A stretch of 64,000 bases of DNA from NCBI GenBank assembly GCA_013423385.1, contig BLZA01000032.1:558001-622000 (forward strand), written 5' to 3'. The notes below the pieces were generated by a model that was not told where the DNA came from, did not search any database, and was given only the letters and a program-made list of their open reading frames with translations. Shown here in pieces: positions 35,841-47,157 of this stretch. The position numbers and the translations under genes are program-made. The stretch's first letter is position 1, and every line of letters begins with the position of its first letter. Source of the DNA: Naganishia liquefaciens (lineage: Eukaryota; Basidiomycota; Tremellomycetes; Filobasidiales; Filobasidiaceae).

Positions 35841-37084
35841 TTAGGCCTGTTCGGCTCGCAATCGCCTTCGCTGGTCTCGCTCCTCAGCGATGGAGAGCTT
35901 GACACCCTTACCCTTGGGCAACGAGACCCAAGGCTTGGAGCCTTCACCGATGACGAAAATGTTGGAGAGACTGGAGGCGCAAAGGTCAGGAATGATATCA
36001 GATGAACAGGTCCACTTGGCAACTCACCGAGTGGCGAAAGTTCGGTCCAAGACATCTCGAACGTGAACAATGTCGAAACCACCGTGGTGCCTCTCCCGCG
36101 AAACAATCACACCCGATCGACCCATGTTTCGTCCACCAGTGACCATGACGACGTTTCCGGGTTCAAACTTGACGTGGTCGACAATCTTGTTGTTGACCAA
36201 GTCGAACTTGACGGTGTCGTTGGCCTTGATGACAGGGTCCGGGTATCGGATAGTTCGTCCGTCGTGGGTGACGATGTAAGGAACACCCTTCTGGCCGAGC
36301 TGGTGGGCCTTGACCTTCAAAAGCTTGTACGAAGCCTCTTCCGGGGTGATTCGGTGGATGGTGAATCGACCCTTGACGTCGTACAACAATCGGAAGTGTT
36401 CACCAGATCGCTCGATGGAAACGACGTCTACAAAAGACGGGAAAGAACCAGAGTCAGCTCGTGAAAGAGCGAAAGTGGGCATTACAGCCGCAGTATACAC
36501 AGGGACGCGTCCAGCCAGACAAAAAGTCTCGACCTTTCCCGCCATCCCCGGTGTAAAACGGAAGAAGGGGTACCAGAGCCGAAAGACTTACCCATGAAAC
36601 CAGCAGGGTAGGTTTCATCGGTCCTGACCTTTCCATCAACCTTGATGATCCTTTGCGCCATGATGGCGGTGACTTCTCGGCCGGTCAAGGCGTACTTCAG
36701 TCGGTTTCGCAAGAAGATGGTCAAGGGCAAGCATTCTCGGAGCTTGTGGGGACCGGGGGAAGGTCGAGGGGCCTAAAAGAGAGAGAGGGTTGAGATGATG
36801 CGTGATGCGAAGGGAAGAAATGACTCACGTAGGTGCCCGACAACTTGTCCAACATCCATGATGAGGGAGCTGCCAGTCGCTTCAGGTGCTTCTTAGGTCC
36901 TCGAGCCTATAGAGTCGTGCGGTCAGCTTTTTCCGCGCTTGAAGTCTGACCATTCCGGGTGATGCTCCTCCGCTCTGCCGTCCGCACAACTGTTCCGACG
37001 ATTCCATCATCCCATTCTCCCATCCGATCTTCACCTTCCCTTCCAGATTCCTGCATCACCCGTCCGTCCATCTCTACTCACCAT
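35841..37084 (-). CDS. RPS4: 40S ribosomal protein S4 (eS4)
   Basis: Exons 37082..37084, 36829..36906, 36592..36772, 36028..36427 and 35841..35970 give 263 residues, the usual eS4 length. The first exon is the ATG codon alone; exon 2 begins [18 protein letters not shown]. The S4 RNA-binding segment ([18 protein letters not shown]), the central domain ([16 protein letters not shown]) and the KOW segment ([16 protein letters not shown]) are intact, and the end reads [14 protein letters not shown]. It is a small-subunit protein of the body of the 40S particle. The introns (169, 56, 164 and 57 nt) include two longer than the local norm, typical of fungal ribosomal-protein genes. Confidence 0.97.
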
Positions 37085-38275
37085 CTTGATCAAACTTCTT
37101 TACCTGGTCTTGCGGGAAAAGAAGGGTGAATGTTGGGTAAGCCGAATCAAAAGGGTTCAAGACGCACCACGTCGCGGGGGCGAGGTGCATGAACGGTGAA
37201 GTCGACGATGCGGACAGCGAGGATGGGCGGCCGAGCGGTGAAGCGTGACTGGCCAGCGATACACGCTCGCGGGGCACAGAAAGAAGCGCGCGCGCGCGCG
37301 CGGAACACTTTTCTTAAGCGCGAGAGAGCCCACAGTGCTTTCCCAGACTAGTTGGCATACACTGTTGCGGGGAGTGTGCGCGAAAGATTCGGGCGCCGGA
37401 AAGATAGTCGCATGGTGTGAGGCGGTCGAGGGGAGCTTCTGTGTGGTGGCAAATCCAATATCCCATACCAGTACATCATACTTGGCACTCGGCCGCAGAC
37501 TGTTCTGTCAATTGGCTCACCGCAGCGACATCCAGAAGTCATCGATGACGCTCTCTCGTATAAATCGAGACATCGTGATTGCCAGATACCATGGCCGTCC
37601 TAGAGTGCACCGAGTTTGTCACTCTTCCTTCCGACATGGACCGTTGTTATAGAATAGCTAAATGACAGGTCCCTCTTGGCATATACCCAGTCTACCAGAC
37701 ATTCACATGCGTTTAACCTTGATATGCCAGGGAAAAGGGTCTGCAGGCGGGCAAAACTGTAGGCATCAACGCTGATCGTGCACACGTTTTCCCGATGGGT
37801 TCTCGGGATCTCAGAGTTGCAAGGGCAATACTAGTACTCCGACTATTCGGAAACGTGTTCACTCTTAAAAAGCTCCGGGCATGATGGAGCAGCTAGAGCA
37901 ATTTAACTTGAGCAGACTGTATCACATAACCTGCGGAACAAGTCTGCAGGTCCGTTCCCTTTACAAGGAGAGAGGGCTTATCGCTCATGTCAAGGAGGTA
38001 TGCAATCTTTCCCAGAAAATGGGCGATGAATCCCGAATTCAGCTTTTGTTCCACCACCCGCATCATTACTGCGTTTGGACTTGACCAATCTGCCATCGGT
38101 CCCATGCGCCGCGATCCCACGACCTGGACAAAAAAGATGCAGGAAATCCCATGACCATCTCATCATCTCATCAACGTTGCCCGAAAAAAAACTCTGTATT
38201 GTGCGGTTACAACGAAAGACAAGGACGAGGCGACCCATGAGGGTTGAAGCGTGCACCGAAACGATCCGTAGTCGT
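37085..38275. other. Intergenic region of 1.2 kb, RPS4 promoter side
   Basis: Both neighbours are on the minus strand, so this holds the RPS4 promoter and the RPL32 terminator. A GC-dinucleotide run (about 37286-37302) lies some 200 bases upstream of the RPS4 ATG. Short frames on both strands are not supported. Confidence 0.5.
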
Positions 38276-38776
38276 TTATGCTTCTTCGGTTCGGAGACGG
38301 GCGGCGGCGTTGGTAACCCTGCAGAACACATTAGTTATGCAACGGAGTAAACCTCGGAACCAAGACTCACTTGACGTTCAACACCTTTGCCCGCGCCAAG
38401 ATCTCGACCCTCTTTCGGCTCGAGACGTTGTGCGCAATCTCGGCAGCAAACTTGTGGTTGCTCATCATCAAGACTTCCAAGTCCTTCAAGTTGGAAACGA
38501 CAACAGCCTTCAATCCGTTGGGCATCATGTGTCGGGTTCGGGCGTTGGATCCGTAACCGATCGAGGGCATGGGGGTCTGACCCTTGAATCGTCGTCGGAC
38601 TCGGTTGTCAATACCTGGAAGGAGAGAAAAATGAGGATTGTCCGGGGCGAGATCCGGAAGGCCGGTCGCTTACCCTTGGGCTTTCGCCACGACTCCTTGA
38701 CACCATGGTATCGGTCCGACTGGTGCCTCTTGAAGTGCTTGGTTCGCTTCTTGACGATGGGGATTCGGGAGGCCAT
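38276..38776 (-). CDS. RPL32: 60S ribosomal protein L32 (eL32)
   Basis: Exons 38674..38776, 38371..38614 and 38276..38318 give 129 residues, the family length. Motifs run in order: [74 protein letters not shown] and [13 protein letters not shown]. It is a large-subunit structural protein. It is divergent from RPS22, so the two ribosomal-protein promoters lie in the same 1.05-kb interval. Confidence 0.97.
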
Positions 38777-39830
38777 CTACGGGGAGATAATGGTCAATAC
38801 GGGTCGAGTTGTCCAAGAGACGGTCAGATGGAATGAGTGGGACAGGAGCGTCTGCGGAATGCGTTGAGCGTATCCGTGTGCTGCGGGTATCTTTTGCTGG
38901 CACGTCGACCTTGGCGGTTGACAAACGGAAGTATGGTGTTCCTGATGCTGAATCCTCGACTACGAATCTTGTCCTTTTCCCTTAATTTTGATTCCCTCGG
39001 CAATCCTTCCTGATCTCTCTCTCTATCCACATCCTCGGCATCACCCGCTTCCCTCCCTGACTGTCCGTACTGAATCTCCCAGTGTGTTGAATTCGTGATC
39101 GCCGCCATAATGATCCTGCGTATCCCACCCATGTCCATCTGCCCGTCCGAGCGATTCCTTTTACTCACTTTGTCGGATTCCTGAGGTTGAGGGAGTCTTC
39201 TTGAGGAGGGTCCTAGATCACCACCTTGTTGAAACGCGACTTGTGGCGGACACCCTGCCGGGATGATCAAACGGTCGTTCCGGCCACCGCTCGGTCGATT
39301 GGCGCGTCGCTGGAGCCGAGAGTCGCCAGGGCAGCTGTCACGCGGGGAACGCTTGGGGAGTTTTCAAAAAGGCGCGCGTGGGAGAGCCGATCAAGCGCGC
39401 GGAATTTGCGACACACGCAAGCGCGTCACCCTCAAATCACTCGCGGCCCACAGGCTGCCCTCACCACCGCAATCTTCAACTTCATCGTCGTCGACAGCGT
39501 GCCACACACCACTCTTGAAGATCACCCACACGTCCCTCATCCACTCCGACCACTCTTTACGGCTGCTTCTGTCAGGTAAGACAAAAGCACACCCGCATCG
39601 AGTTTAGACAAGTTTTTAAAACTTGTTCCTTTCCATTTTCCTTGTTGGTGCATTTGCATTTCTAGGTGAGTAGATTTGTCTTTGGTGGCTTGTTGGATAT
39701 GGATTCCGAGGAAGGAGGCACGAGGGACACGAGAAGCGAGTCAGGACAAGATATCCATCGAGCCACCATGTTCGTCTGACAGCCAGCTTACCTTCATCCA
39801 TTCCACAGATCCTTTCAAAAATCCTTCAAA
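38777..39830. promoter_or_regulatory. Divergent RPL32 / RPS22 upstream region
   Basis: This 1,054-base interval separates two ribosomal-protein start codons. The RPS22 side contains a probable 5' UTR intron: a GTAAGA donor at 39576 (after TCTGTCAG) and a TTCCACAG acceptor ending near 39808, just before the ATG. Long T-rich tracts follow the donor. No coding frame is supported. Confidence 0.5.
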
Positions 39831-40671
39831 ATGGTCCGAATCTCCGTTCTCAACGACTGCTTGAACAACATCGTCAACGCCGAGCGACGAGGAAAGCGAC
39901 AGGTCTTGATCCGACCTTCCTCCAAGGTCGTCGTCAAGGTTTTGTCCGTTATGCAGAAGCACGGTTAGTACGCCTTTTCCACTCCATCATGCGTGCCATT
40001 CCTCTATCACGACAACGCAACACGCACTATCGTCTCTACGACCCCGGATTATAACTGTTTGGGCAAGGCCACTGCTTCCACCGATCCCATTCTTTAAGTT
40101 TCCGGGATATTGATACCGGATCATTATCGTCACATTCAATCAAGAGTCTCGGCGTATCCAAGCGAAGCCGTCTGGTAGGGCCTGGTGACCTGCACCTTCA
40201 AGGCCGCATGGCCGGGAGTCGTTATGTCCGAGGGGTCCTGTTCAGCGGTGGATGGATCCTGTTGCCGGCTCTTGGATGACTTTCGACCCACACCTTTCCA
40301 AACCAGCCAAAAGTCGGGAACATTGACTGACTTTCCGTCTTTCTTCCCCCAAGGCTACATCGGTGAATTCGAAATCGTCGATGACCACCGAGGCGGCAAG
40401 ATCGTCATCCAGCTCAACGGCCGATTGAACAAGACCGGTGTTATCTCTCCCCGATTTAACATCACCTTGGACGCCATCGAGAACTGGGTCACCTTGCTCT
40501 TGCCCGCCCGTTCGTTCGGTAAGATCATCTTGACCACCTCGGCCGGTATCATGGACCACGAGGAGGCTCGACGAAAGCACGTAAGTACTTTGGCGACCTT
40601 TTGCTGCGTCGTGGCGCTGATGCAATTCCCTCCCCCAGACCGGTGGTAAGATCTTGGCTTACGTCTACTAA
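39831..40671 (+). CDS. RPS22: 40S ribosomal protein S22/S15a (uS8)
   Basis: Exons 39831..39963, 40354..40580 and 40639..40671 give 130 residues, exactly the uS8 length. The start [18 protein letters not shown], the middle [16 protein letters not shown] and [14 protein letters not shown], and the end [11 protein letters not shown] are all canonical. It contacts the central domain of 18S rRNA. Intron 1 is 390 nt, six to eight times the local norm, GC-rich in its middle and possibly a snoRNA host. A 5' UTR intron is also likely upstream. Confidence 0.97.
39964..40353 (+). ncRNA. Candidate intron-encoded snoRNA (RPS22 intron 1)
   Basis: The long first intron of RPS22 contains GC-rich segments able to pair (around 40150-40230, with GGCC/GGCC arms near 40200) and an ACA followed by three bases before a T-rich stretch at about 40320. 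In budding yeast the RPS22B intron hosts the H/ACA RNA snR44 (established knowledge). I could not fold the RNA or find both H and ACA boxes with certainty. A long but empty intron is the alternative. Confidence 0.25.
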
Positions 40672-40950
40672 GCGGATCACACAAAAACGCCGCTCCTTCG
40701 AACCGGAGGAGAGACGTGCCAGGACAGGGTATACTTGTAATGGGTCGGACCTGGTGTCGATCGAGTTGTGCGGACCTAGTATATCATCTGTATGCCTGAG
40801 TTGCGCAAATGACATTGGCATAGGTTTGGGTGCAATGTTTCGCCAGCGTGCCTTTGCTCTACTTGTCTACTGCTTTGCCCACTGAACTCTACAACAAGAA
40901 CAAGCACATGGAGCCAATGCTCAGATCACTCTGCCTATTACAACTGTCTT

Positions 40951-43456
40951 TTAATCATCGTTGCCCCGCTTGGCGATTTTGCCTTGGATCAACTCCCATC
41001 GCATCAAGTTCCGGATTCCCACCATATGCTTCTGCTCGAATTCCCAGGCTGTGGATTCCGTCACATTGTCTCCCTTGTCGCCGACACCTCGAGCCCGGTG
41101 CTCGAGCGTTTGGCAGGCGAATACACCGCAATCTGAGCCGTTGAGTTGCTGCGGTCCTTTCTATTGACCGTACCCATCGTGAGCAGGACATAAGGAATGC
41201 TTGGCGCCAGACGTACCGGATCCCAATAGTCCTCCCAGTCACTCAGATCTATCGGCTTCTTCTTCTTGTCCATATGCTCCTTTTGCAGGTACTCGCGCAT
41301 CACCTGGACCGATGATTGTCAGCTAGAAATAGGCGGCACTTGCGAAGAACTCACAGCAAACGCTCGTTTGTCAGGTTGCGTGCTAAGCGAATCGTAATAC
41401 TCGAACCGCTTGTCCTTGATGTTGATAGCTCCGCAGACCCAATGCATGTTGTTCTGATTGATAGGGAAGATGAGGATGTCCAGAGCAAAGACGTCGATCT
41501 GCAAAAGCCTTGAGTCGATGAATCGTTTATTGCGTGGGTGCGACTGACCTTTTTCGTCCACCGGCCAACTTTGCTCTTCTCATACCCATCTTTCGCCATC
41601 TTGGTGAAAAAGAAACTGTTGAAGAAATGTATCTTGCGCTTTCCCTCTGCCTTGGCCCGTGCCATGAGCATGGCACCGTAAAAGTTGATGACTTCGTCGT
41701 TCAGCCATTGCTTGGGCTCCAGCAAAAGCAATTCCTTCTGGGTTACTTCATCTCTGTCGCAATTCGAACGGAAGTGCGGGTTTCTGAGCTGACGATTGAC
41801 CTGTTTCTAGAATCAGTCACTGTGTTCACTTCGCAATATCGCTCGTCTAACCTCTGCAAGTTGTTCCTCGTTGAGCTCCGGAACTTCAATCTTTTTGAGA
41901 GCGCGAGCTCGCGCCTGGGCCAAAGCTTCTTCGCGGAGTTTGTCCTCTTCCAGTGCCAATCGCTCAAGCTCCTTCGCAATTTCTTTTGCAGTTTCATCTC
42001 TTGCTTTCGTTCTGTAGGCCCAACAGGTCAGCGGGGGCTTTTCGACGCCGAAAATCGCCTTACTCTTCATATGCCTTTTGCGAAATCTCTCGTTGACGAT
42101 GCAGCCATCTTTCCTGCTTGGATGCCTTGACCTTGGGCTGCGATGTTGTCAGCAGGCGCAGCCCGTGCAGGTACGTAAAACTCACGGTGACACTCGAAGT
42201 GGTGGATCTCGTCAGATCCGCATTTCGATAACCAAGACCAGATTCCGTCCATGCTTTTGCCAACTCTAGAGTCGACAAAGAGAGCGAAAGCCGCTCGCCG
42301 ACTACAGACGACCCGTGAGCCTTTCATCGGCCAATCTCCGCAATGACTTACCACCTTCGGCGGCGCGGAATGTATTCAGAAGCTGACGATATGCTTCGCC
42401 TGCAGTGGTCATGGTTTGCGGAGCAGCCATTTCATCGCCCTTTGTCCCTTCTGCGAGATCATGACTCCTGCTAAGTACCATTTAACACGACGTTTCACGC
42501 CTAACTCACTGAAGCGCGGAATGGTCTTTTCCAGCGTATCCCGCTGCTTTGCATTTAGCCCCCATCGATCACGTCCAGCTTCGCCGCTGACACTAGCAGA
42601 GGTTGAAGCTACACTGCCCTGCCGCACACTTTCGAGTTTTGCTATCGAGTTGCCCAATGTTGATGCTGATTGTCCTGGCTTTAAACGCGTTGGTGTTATC
42701 GGTCTTTGCGTGCTCCAGGTCGAAGATCCAAGCATTGAGCGCTGAAGCGAGTTGTTCGCGTGAAAGCCTTGTCCGCTCCAAGCCGTTCCGTTTGTACGCG
42801 ATGCGGGAGAATGCCATTTCCTCTTAGAATGTCTGAGTGAAGAATCGTCATCCGGAAGGTTGATTTCATTCTGGAAGAGCGATCCATTCGGCTTGAACGA
42901 CGTCACTCCGGCGGTCCGAGGTGTAAAGCTGGCTTTCTCTTTACCCTTTCGCGACGGCTTATTAGCCTTGGATGGTGTGATCCCATTTGGCGGAGCAGAC
43001 TCCTCATTTTCTGAGTCTACGGTGAGATCGATCGTTGGATTATGTTCGGGCACGCGAATTTCATCCTTGTTCATCATCCTGCGCAATATCTGAAGCTTGT
43101 CCTCTTCTATGGCCTTTGCAGTATGGTCGACGTTGATTACTGAGTTTCCAAAAACGATCAGCTACAGGTCTTCTGAAACCGAGAAGGAAGATCTCACCTT
43201 CGGGAGGAGCTCCTATGAATTGCCAGGCATACTTGAACAACCTCGCTACGATGCCGTCCGGTCCTTGCCCCTCGCCTGTGTCACCTTGCCTGAATTTCTT
43301 GATCGGCCGGGCCCTTTGTCCGTCCTCGACGCGCGAGTCTTCAGATCCCTGCCGATCCGAGTGCGTGCGTTTCAGCGGGCTTCGAAGGCTTGATTCTTGT
43401 AACAAAGAGGCTTGACGAGGTGAGCCGGAGCTCGTGGTCGTGATGGGGGCTGTCAT
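40951..43456 (-). CDS. ULP1: SUMO protease Ulp1 (C48 peptidase)
   Basis: Ten exons (43198..43456, 42510..43139, 42352..42450, 42186..42301, 42064..42137, 41852..42011, 41549..41788, 41355..41498, 41217..41303, 40951..41160) give 672 residues. The N-terminal 400 residues are disordered, with basic patches and a likely nuclear-envelope targeting role as in the family. A charged helix (ETAKEIAKELERLALEED) precedes the catalytic domain, which has LLEPKQWLNDEVINFYG, the histidine in NNMHWVCGAI, the aspartate in YYDS, the glutamine in GPQQLNGSDCGVF and the cysteine in the same motif. It matures SUMO and removes it from targets. The C-terminus ends IAKRGNDD. Each junction keeps phase, and several are set by conserved residues. 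Confidence 0.95.
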
Positions 43457-44822
43457 AGATCCCGCGGTACTGGTATGGTGGACATGAGAGACTTGAGTCG
43501 TGATATGCTGCTGCGAACGCTGCTCCGCCCCAACGTCCTCTCGCTGGGATTTGAAACGACGGTGCGTGTTACAGATCCAGCAGCGTGGCTATGAGCAGCT
43601 ATCAGACAGACAACCTGACGACATCTTGGAAACGATCGAATATGTTGAGATGCACGAGATGCACGAGCTGGTTCATGACGATTCCAATTCGCGGAGATAC
43701 CATGACATGTCCGCAACCGTATTGTCCCTCTCCCGATCGCCTGGTCTTATGTCCATAACATCATGACATGAAGCAGCAGTTGAACGCCTCAAGCCGGTCA
43801 GCAAAGACAATCGTGCTCACGGAAATTCGTGGGCGATTGTTGAGCGATTGGCGGACCTTGCACTCGGTTAATCCACATTCTGAGCCATTCAACTTATGGG
43901 ACTGTCTATCCGAGACTCACAAAGAGGTTGACGATCTGTTCGGCGCTTCTTTCCCCTATCGTGTATGTAGCGTGTATGTAGATGCTTTCGCATGAAACGA
44001 GGGTCTCGCCTCACAACCGGGGAACTGATGAGCTCAGATGGCTTGCCGGAAATGGGGATTGCCATTCGAGTGTACAACTAGCAAGAATAATTCTTCGTGA
44101 TTTTCAGTTCGTCAGGCAAGAACTTATCATCGAGATTGTATAGCTCTATCGCTTGTCGAAAACATCCTCAGCCTAGGTCTCAAAAGTCTGCTGCAACGAG
44201 TCAGCATTTCCTCCCGAGAGAGGGACCGATTGATGGAACGCGACCATGATAACAATCACGGGATACTCAGTCTCCGTGTGGCGTGTGATGTGAGGAAGAA
44301 GCGATAACCCTACTTTCATAGCATTCTTCCCTTTGGTGCCCCAGGAACTCACAAGGTAAACCTCTTCAGCTATTCATACTTTGATCCATTTATCCGTACG
44401 AAGGTGGCCATCAGTCTTCAAGGTGTAAGGCGCCACTTACGAGGTATCTAGGCGTAAAACTTTCCCAAGCATTCACCGTCTCAATGGCTTCCTCCAAAAA
44501 ATCCATTGAATCCATTCTCAGGAAATGACGCTCAAGTCCTTGTGCTGCTCCAAGGCTGTCATCGAAATGCACAAAGGGACGAGATCGCGATTCTGGATTG
44601 TGTCGAGCTGTTCTACTGACTCAAAAGCCTCATGATGGTTGTGCACCTGATTCTTATGTATGGAGAAACAACTCAGTACTCAATGCTCTCCTGGATTCAT
44701 GTTGACTATAGATGTTAGCTTTCAACTGATCTTCATAGATCTGGACCTTGAAGGTTGTCTTCCGCCAAAGCCAAGTGCTCAAAGACTGGACAGACATCCT
44801 TCCATGTCCAGTCAGACGAGGC
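43457..44822. other. Gene-poor interval of 1.37 kb
   Basis: No supported gene between ULP1 and the small coiled-coil gene. It must contain the ULP1 promoter. Open frames of up to 88 codons near 43500-43995 (+) show no domain and no splice context. Confidence 0.45.
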
Positions 44823-45293
44823 TCAGCGAGACTCTTCAAGTTCAGCTAGGATTACCCCCATTCGTTCGACTTCTCCGGCAATCTTCATGTAATCCCCTTC
44901 AAGAGCTCCCAGAGCCCGCTTTTTTTCTTCTATGATGGCCTCTGCGGAATTTGCCAGTGCGGTAAGCTGATCTGATTCACCTCTGATCTCCTTCAAGGTT
45001 TGCAGACTTTGGCTGTGTTCCTTCAACAGCTTTGAGTATTCGTTTCTTAACTCCGTTATGACTTCTGAAAGAGACTATGATAGGAGGCATGCACAGGGTA
45101 AATTTTGAGCATTCAATATTCCGGGAGACCCCAGAAGCATTGGGTTTTCATTGTCTCGCGCTTACCGTTGTCGAGGTACCCACAGTGCTTGGTTGAGGTG
45201 AACACACTGGTCTACAAGCTATGTTCAGCTCCGAAGATGATTCTAATGACTGGAATGTGGAGCGGGGTCCGAGGTGACCGAGCTGTCGGCCAT
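44823..45293 (-). CDS. Small coiled-coil protein, unknown
   Basis: The firm part is 44823..45074, an open frame that reads as a continuous coiled coil (ITELRNEYSKLLKEHSQSL through GEVERMGVILAELEESR) and ends at a stop. A likely upstream exon at about 45136-45182 (ending LDN, donor GTAAGC) joins in phase through the TTTCAG acceptor near 45075. A first exon at 45293 (MADSSVTSDPAPHSS) is tentative. A TATA-like CAATATATAAG (minus strand, 45319-45329) lies upstream, only about 25 bases from that ATG, so the real start may be lower. No family recognised. It shares strand, size, coiled-coil nature and promoter type with the tandem genes 1-3 kb downstream, but I see no residue-level similarity. Confidence 0.45.
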
Positions 45294-45318
45294 TTCTCGT
45301 GGATTTTGTCTTGACCCC

Positions 45319-45329
45319 TTATATATTGT
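45319..45329 (-). promoter_or_regulatory. TATA-like element
   Basis: Reads AATATATAAGG on the minus strand, upstream of the small coiled-coil gene. A similar GATATATAAG lies upstream of tandem copy A. Confidence 0.35.
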
Positions 45330-46192
45330 ATATCCATGCATGCCTGCTGTCTTGACTCCAAAAGGATGAGCTTTCCAGCTACTTTTCATTGAAGAATTCT
45401 GTCCTTCCTCAAGTGATCTCAACACTTTCCCTTTCGCCTCAGAGGCATCGATTTGAAGGGAGAGAAGAGACGATTTCGCTCATTAAAAATCGGCAGGTGC
45501 AAAGCACGCTCCCGAGGGAATTTGAAAGCATTTCGCCCAGCCTTTCTGCGGCGACTCGAAGTTGGAGGAAATATCCGACGCTTCTTGTCCAAGGGCGAGT
45601 GGAAGCTCAAATGTCCTCAGGTAAGTAGCTATTGTGCCATCTGGACTCCTCTCCAGAATAAAACAGATACCGGGTGGCTATCCAAACTCCGGTCTCCAGG
45701 TACTCGGTTAGACAGGCTTCCTGCAGTTGGCGAGACCGCTAAGACTTCTCAACAGAGCAGAAAGCTTTATGCTCGATTAGCCTCCCTCCTATACTGTATC
45801 AAAAGCGTCAGATCAGACTTCCGACTGTGGCGATTCTAGGCCGTCTGCCGATGCGATGCGACTATTGGCGTAGCCGCCACCTGAGTCACTCTTGAGGCTC
45901 CAGCTCGGTTGTCATACTGCGCCATTCGTCAAATGAACGAAGGGTTTTCCATGGGAAGTGAAGACATTTCAACCGACCACGGAGGAAGGCGAAGCGTGAC
46001 ATAAGCATTTGTACATCAGAACTGCATAGCTATATAGCTATGCATCATCGAAAAGACCAGTTCTTCGAACTGATCAGCCATACAAGCCCTTGTAAAAATA
46101 CTACATACACTCGTATGGTGTCTATCCTGACTGAAGAAGTGAACTTCCTATCACAAGTCTTCTGGCTACTTTAAAGGAGAGAGGCAGAGCAA
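45330..46192. other. Interval with unsupported frames
   Basis: A 128-codon plus-strand frame at 45453..45839 is basic and has a GTAAGT donor at 45622, so part of it could be an exon, but it has no recognisable product. The start of the tandem repeat block is near 46035. Confidence 0.35.
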
Positions 46193-46604
46193 TTACTGAT
46201 CATGTCCATCCACTTTCTGTGCAGACCCGATACCCTCTCCACCCTTGGCCTTCTGCTCTAACCTTTGATTGAGCTCGCGAAAAGTTTGTCCGTGCTGGAC
46301 GTCCAGCTCGATGAGCGTGCCTTTCAAGCTCTGCTCTACGGGTTTCCAAGTGTCGAATCTTTCTCGATGCAAAGGCAGAAAACATCTCCCTATACCACGG
46401 CGCGGACCTAGACAGCAGACCTAGCGCCGGGTAGACCTCCATAAAGAGCTCACTTCCAATATGGGACAACTCTGAATCCATCTCTTCCAATCTTCTCCGA
46501 AGACTATCGATACTCTGAGACTCTATGTTGATTGACGATGACCTCTCGCAATTTCCAGTTCCCCCTGCTCCGCTGAAGAAGGATTCATCATCGACTCCTG
46601 ACAC
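46193..46604 (-). pseudogene. Tandem copy A of a coiled-coil gene, likely decayed
   Basis: This copy aligns with copy B over the stretch SGVDDESFFSGAGG / YGSEDDAASCFTEARG, then SIDSLRRRLEEMDSEL / IEALEKSLRDIDSRM and VYPALGLLSRS / INPALRLLSTS. The position of the ATG used by copy B is not an ATG here. The best coiled-coil C-terminus (KGTLIELDVQHGQTFRELNQ, stop at 46193) lies in another frame than the conserved N-terminal part. The two frames can be joined by a possible 49-nt intron (GTCCGC...GAAAG, about 46368-46416) or are separated by a frameshift. A TATA-like element and a promoter matching that of copy B lie upstream. Either a diverging gene with a different start and an intron, or a pseudogene; I favour the latter. 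Confidence 0.5.
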
Positions 46605-46761
46605 GTGACTGGTTGAACCGTTCGATGGTGACCTGGGCTAAAATTCAAATTGGAACTGGATTGGCTTGAATTGTCGATGAGCTGTTCGTCAGTCAGTGGC
46701 AAGTCGGTAAGAGCGAAAAAGGGGATCAGAATCACCTCTTGATCTCCCACAAGTCCCCAAC

Positions 46762-46771
46762 TTATATATCA
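46762..46771 (-). promoter_or_regulatory. TATA-like element of copy A
   Basis: Minus strand reads TGATATATAAG. It lies about 160 bases upstream of the conserved frame of copy A, a sensible distance for a short leader. Confidence 0.4.
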
Positions 46772-47157
46772 GACCAGTCTTGTTGTCTTTCGTATGGACA
46801 GGACAATTCCTTTGTTGGTGGCTCAATGGAGGGGAAACAACGGAACTTGTCCACGTGCGTTCAACATTGCTGTACGCCTTGAAAACGCTGTGCGCTGGGG
46901 CTCACAAGGCTGCATTGACCCCAGAGCAACGGCAAAGGGTCTACGTGTCCTTTGCGCGTCCGGTGCTTGCATCGGTCGCCGGTAGCGGCCGCAGAAGAAT
47001 GGCGAAATATGGCACGAGCATTTACACAGTAGGAGTATAGAGCTATAATCATCTCATCAACGAATTCGCACGTCCTTCGAGCCAATCAGCCACACACGCC
47101 TTTACGACCATAACGCAATATAAAGTCGTGTCTTTCTCAACTGAAAAAGAAACTGGG

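Noticed and set aside
37286-37302. GC-dinucleotide run as a functional element
   Set aside because: Simple repeat; nothing in context shows a function.
45453-45839. 128-codon basic plus-strand frame
   Set aside because: No domain, and only one possible donor. Left as unsupported rather than called a gene.
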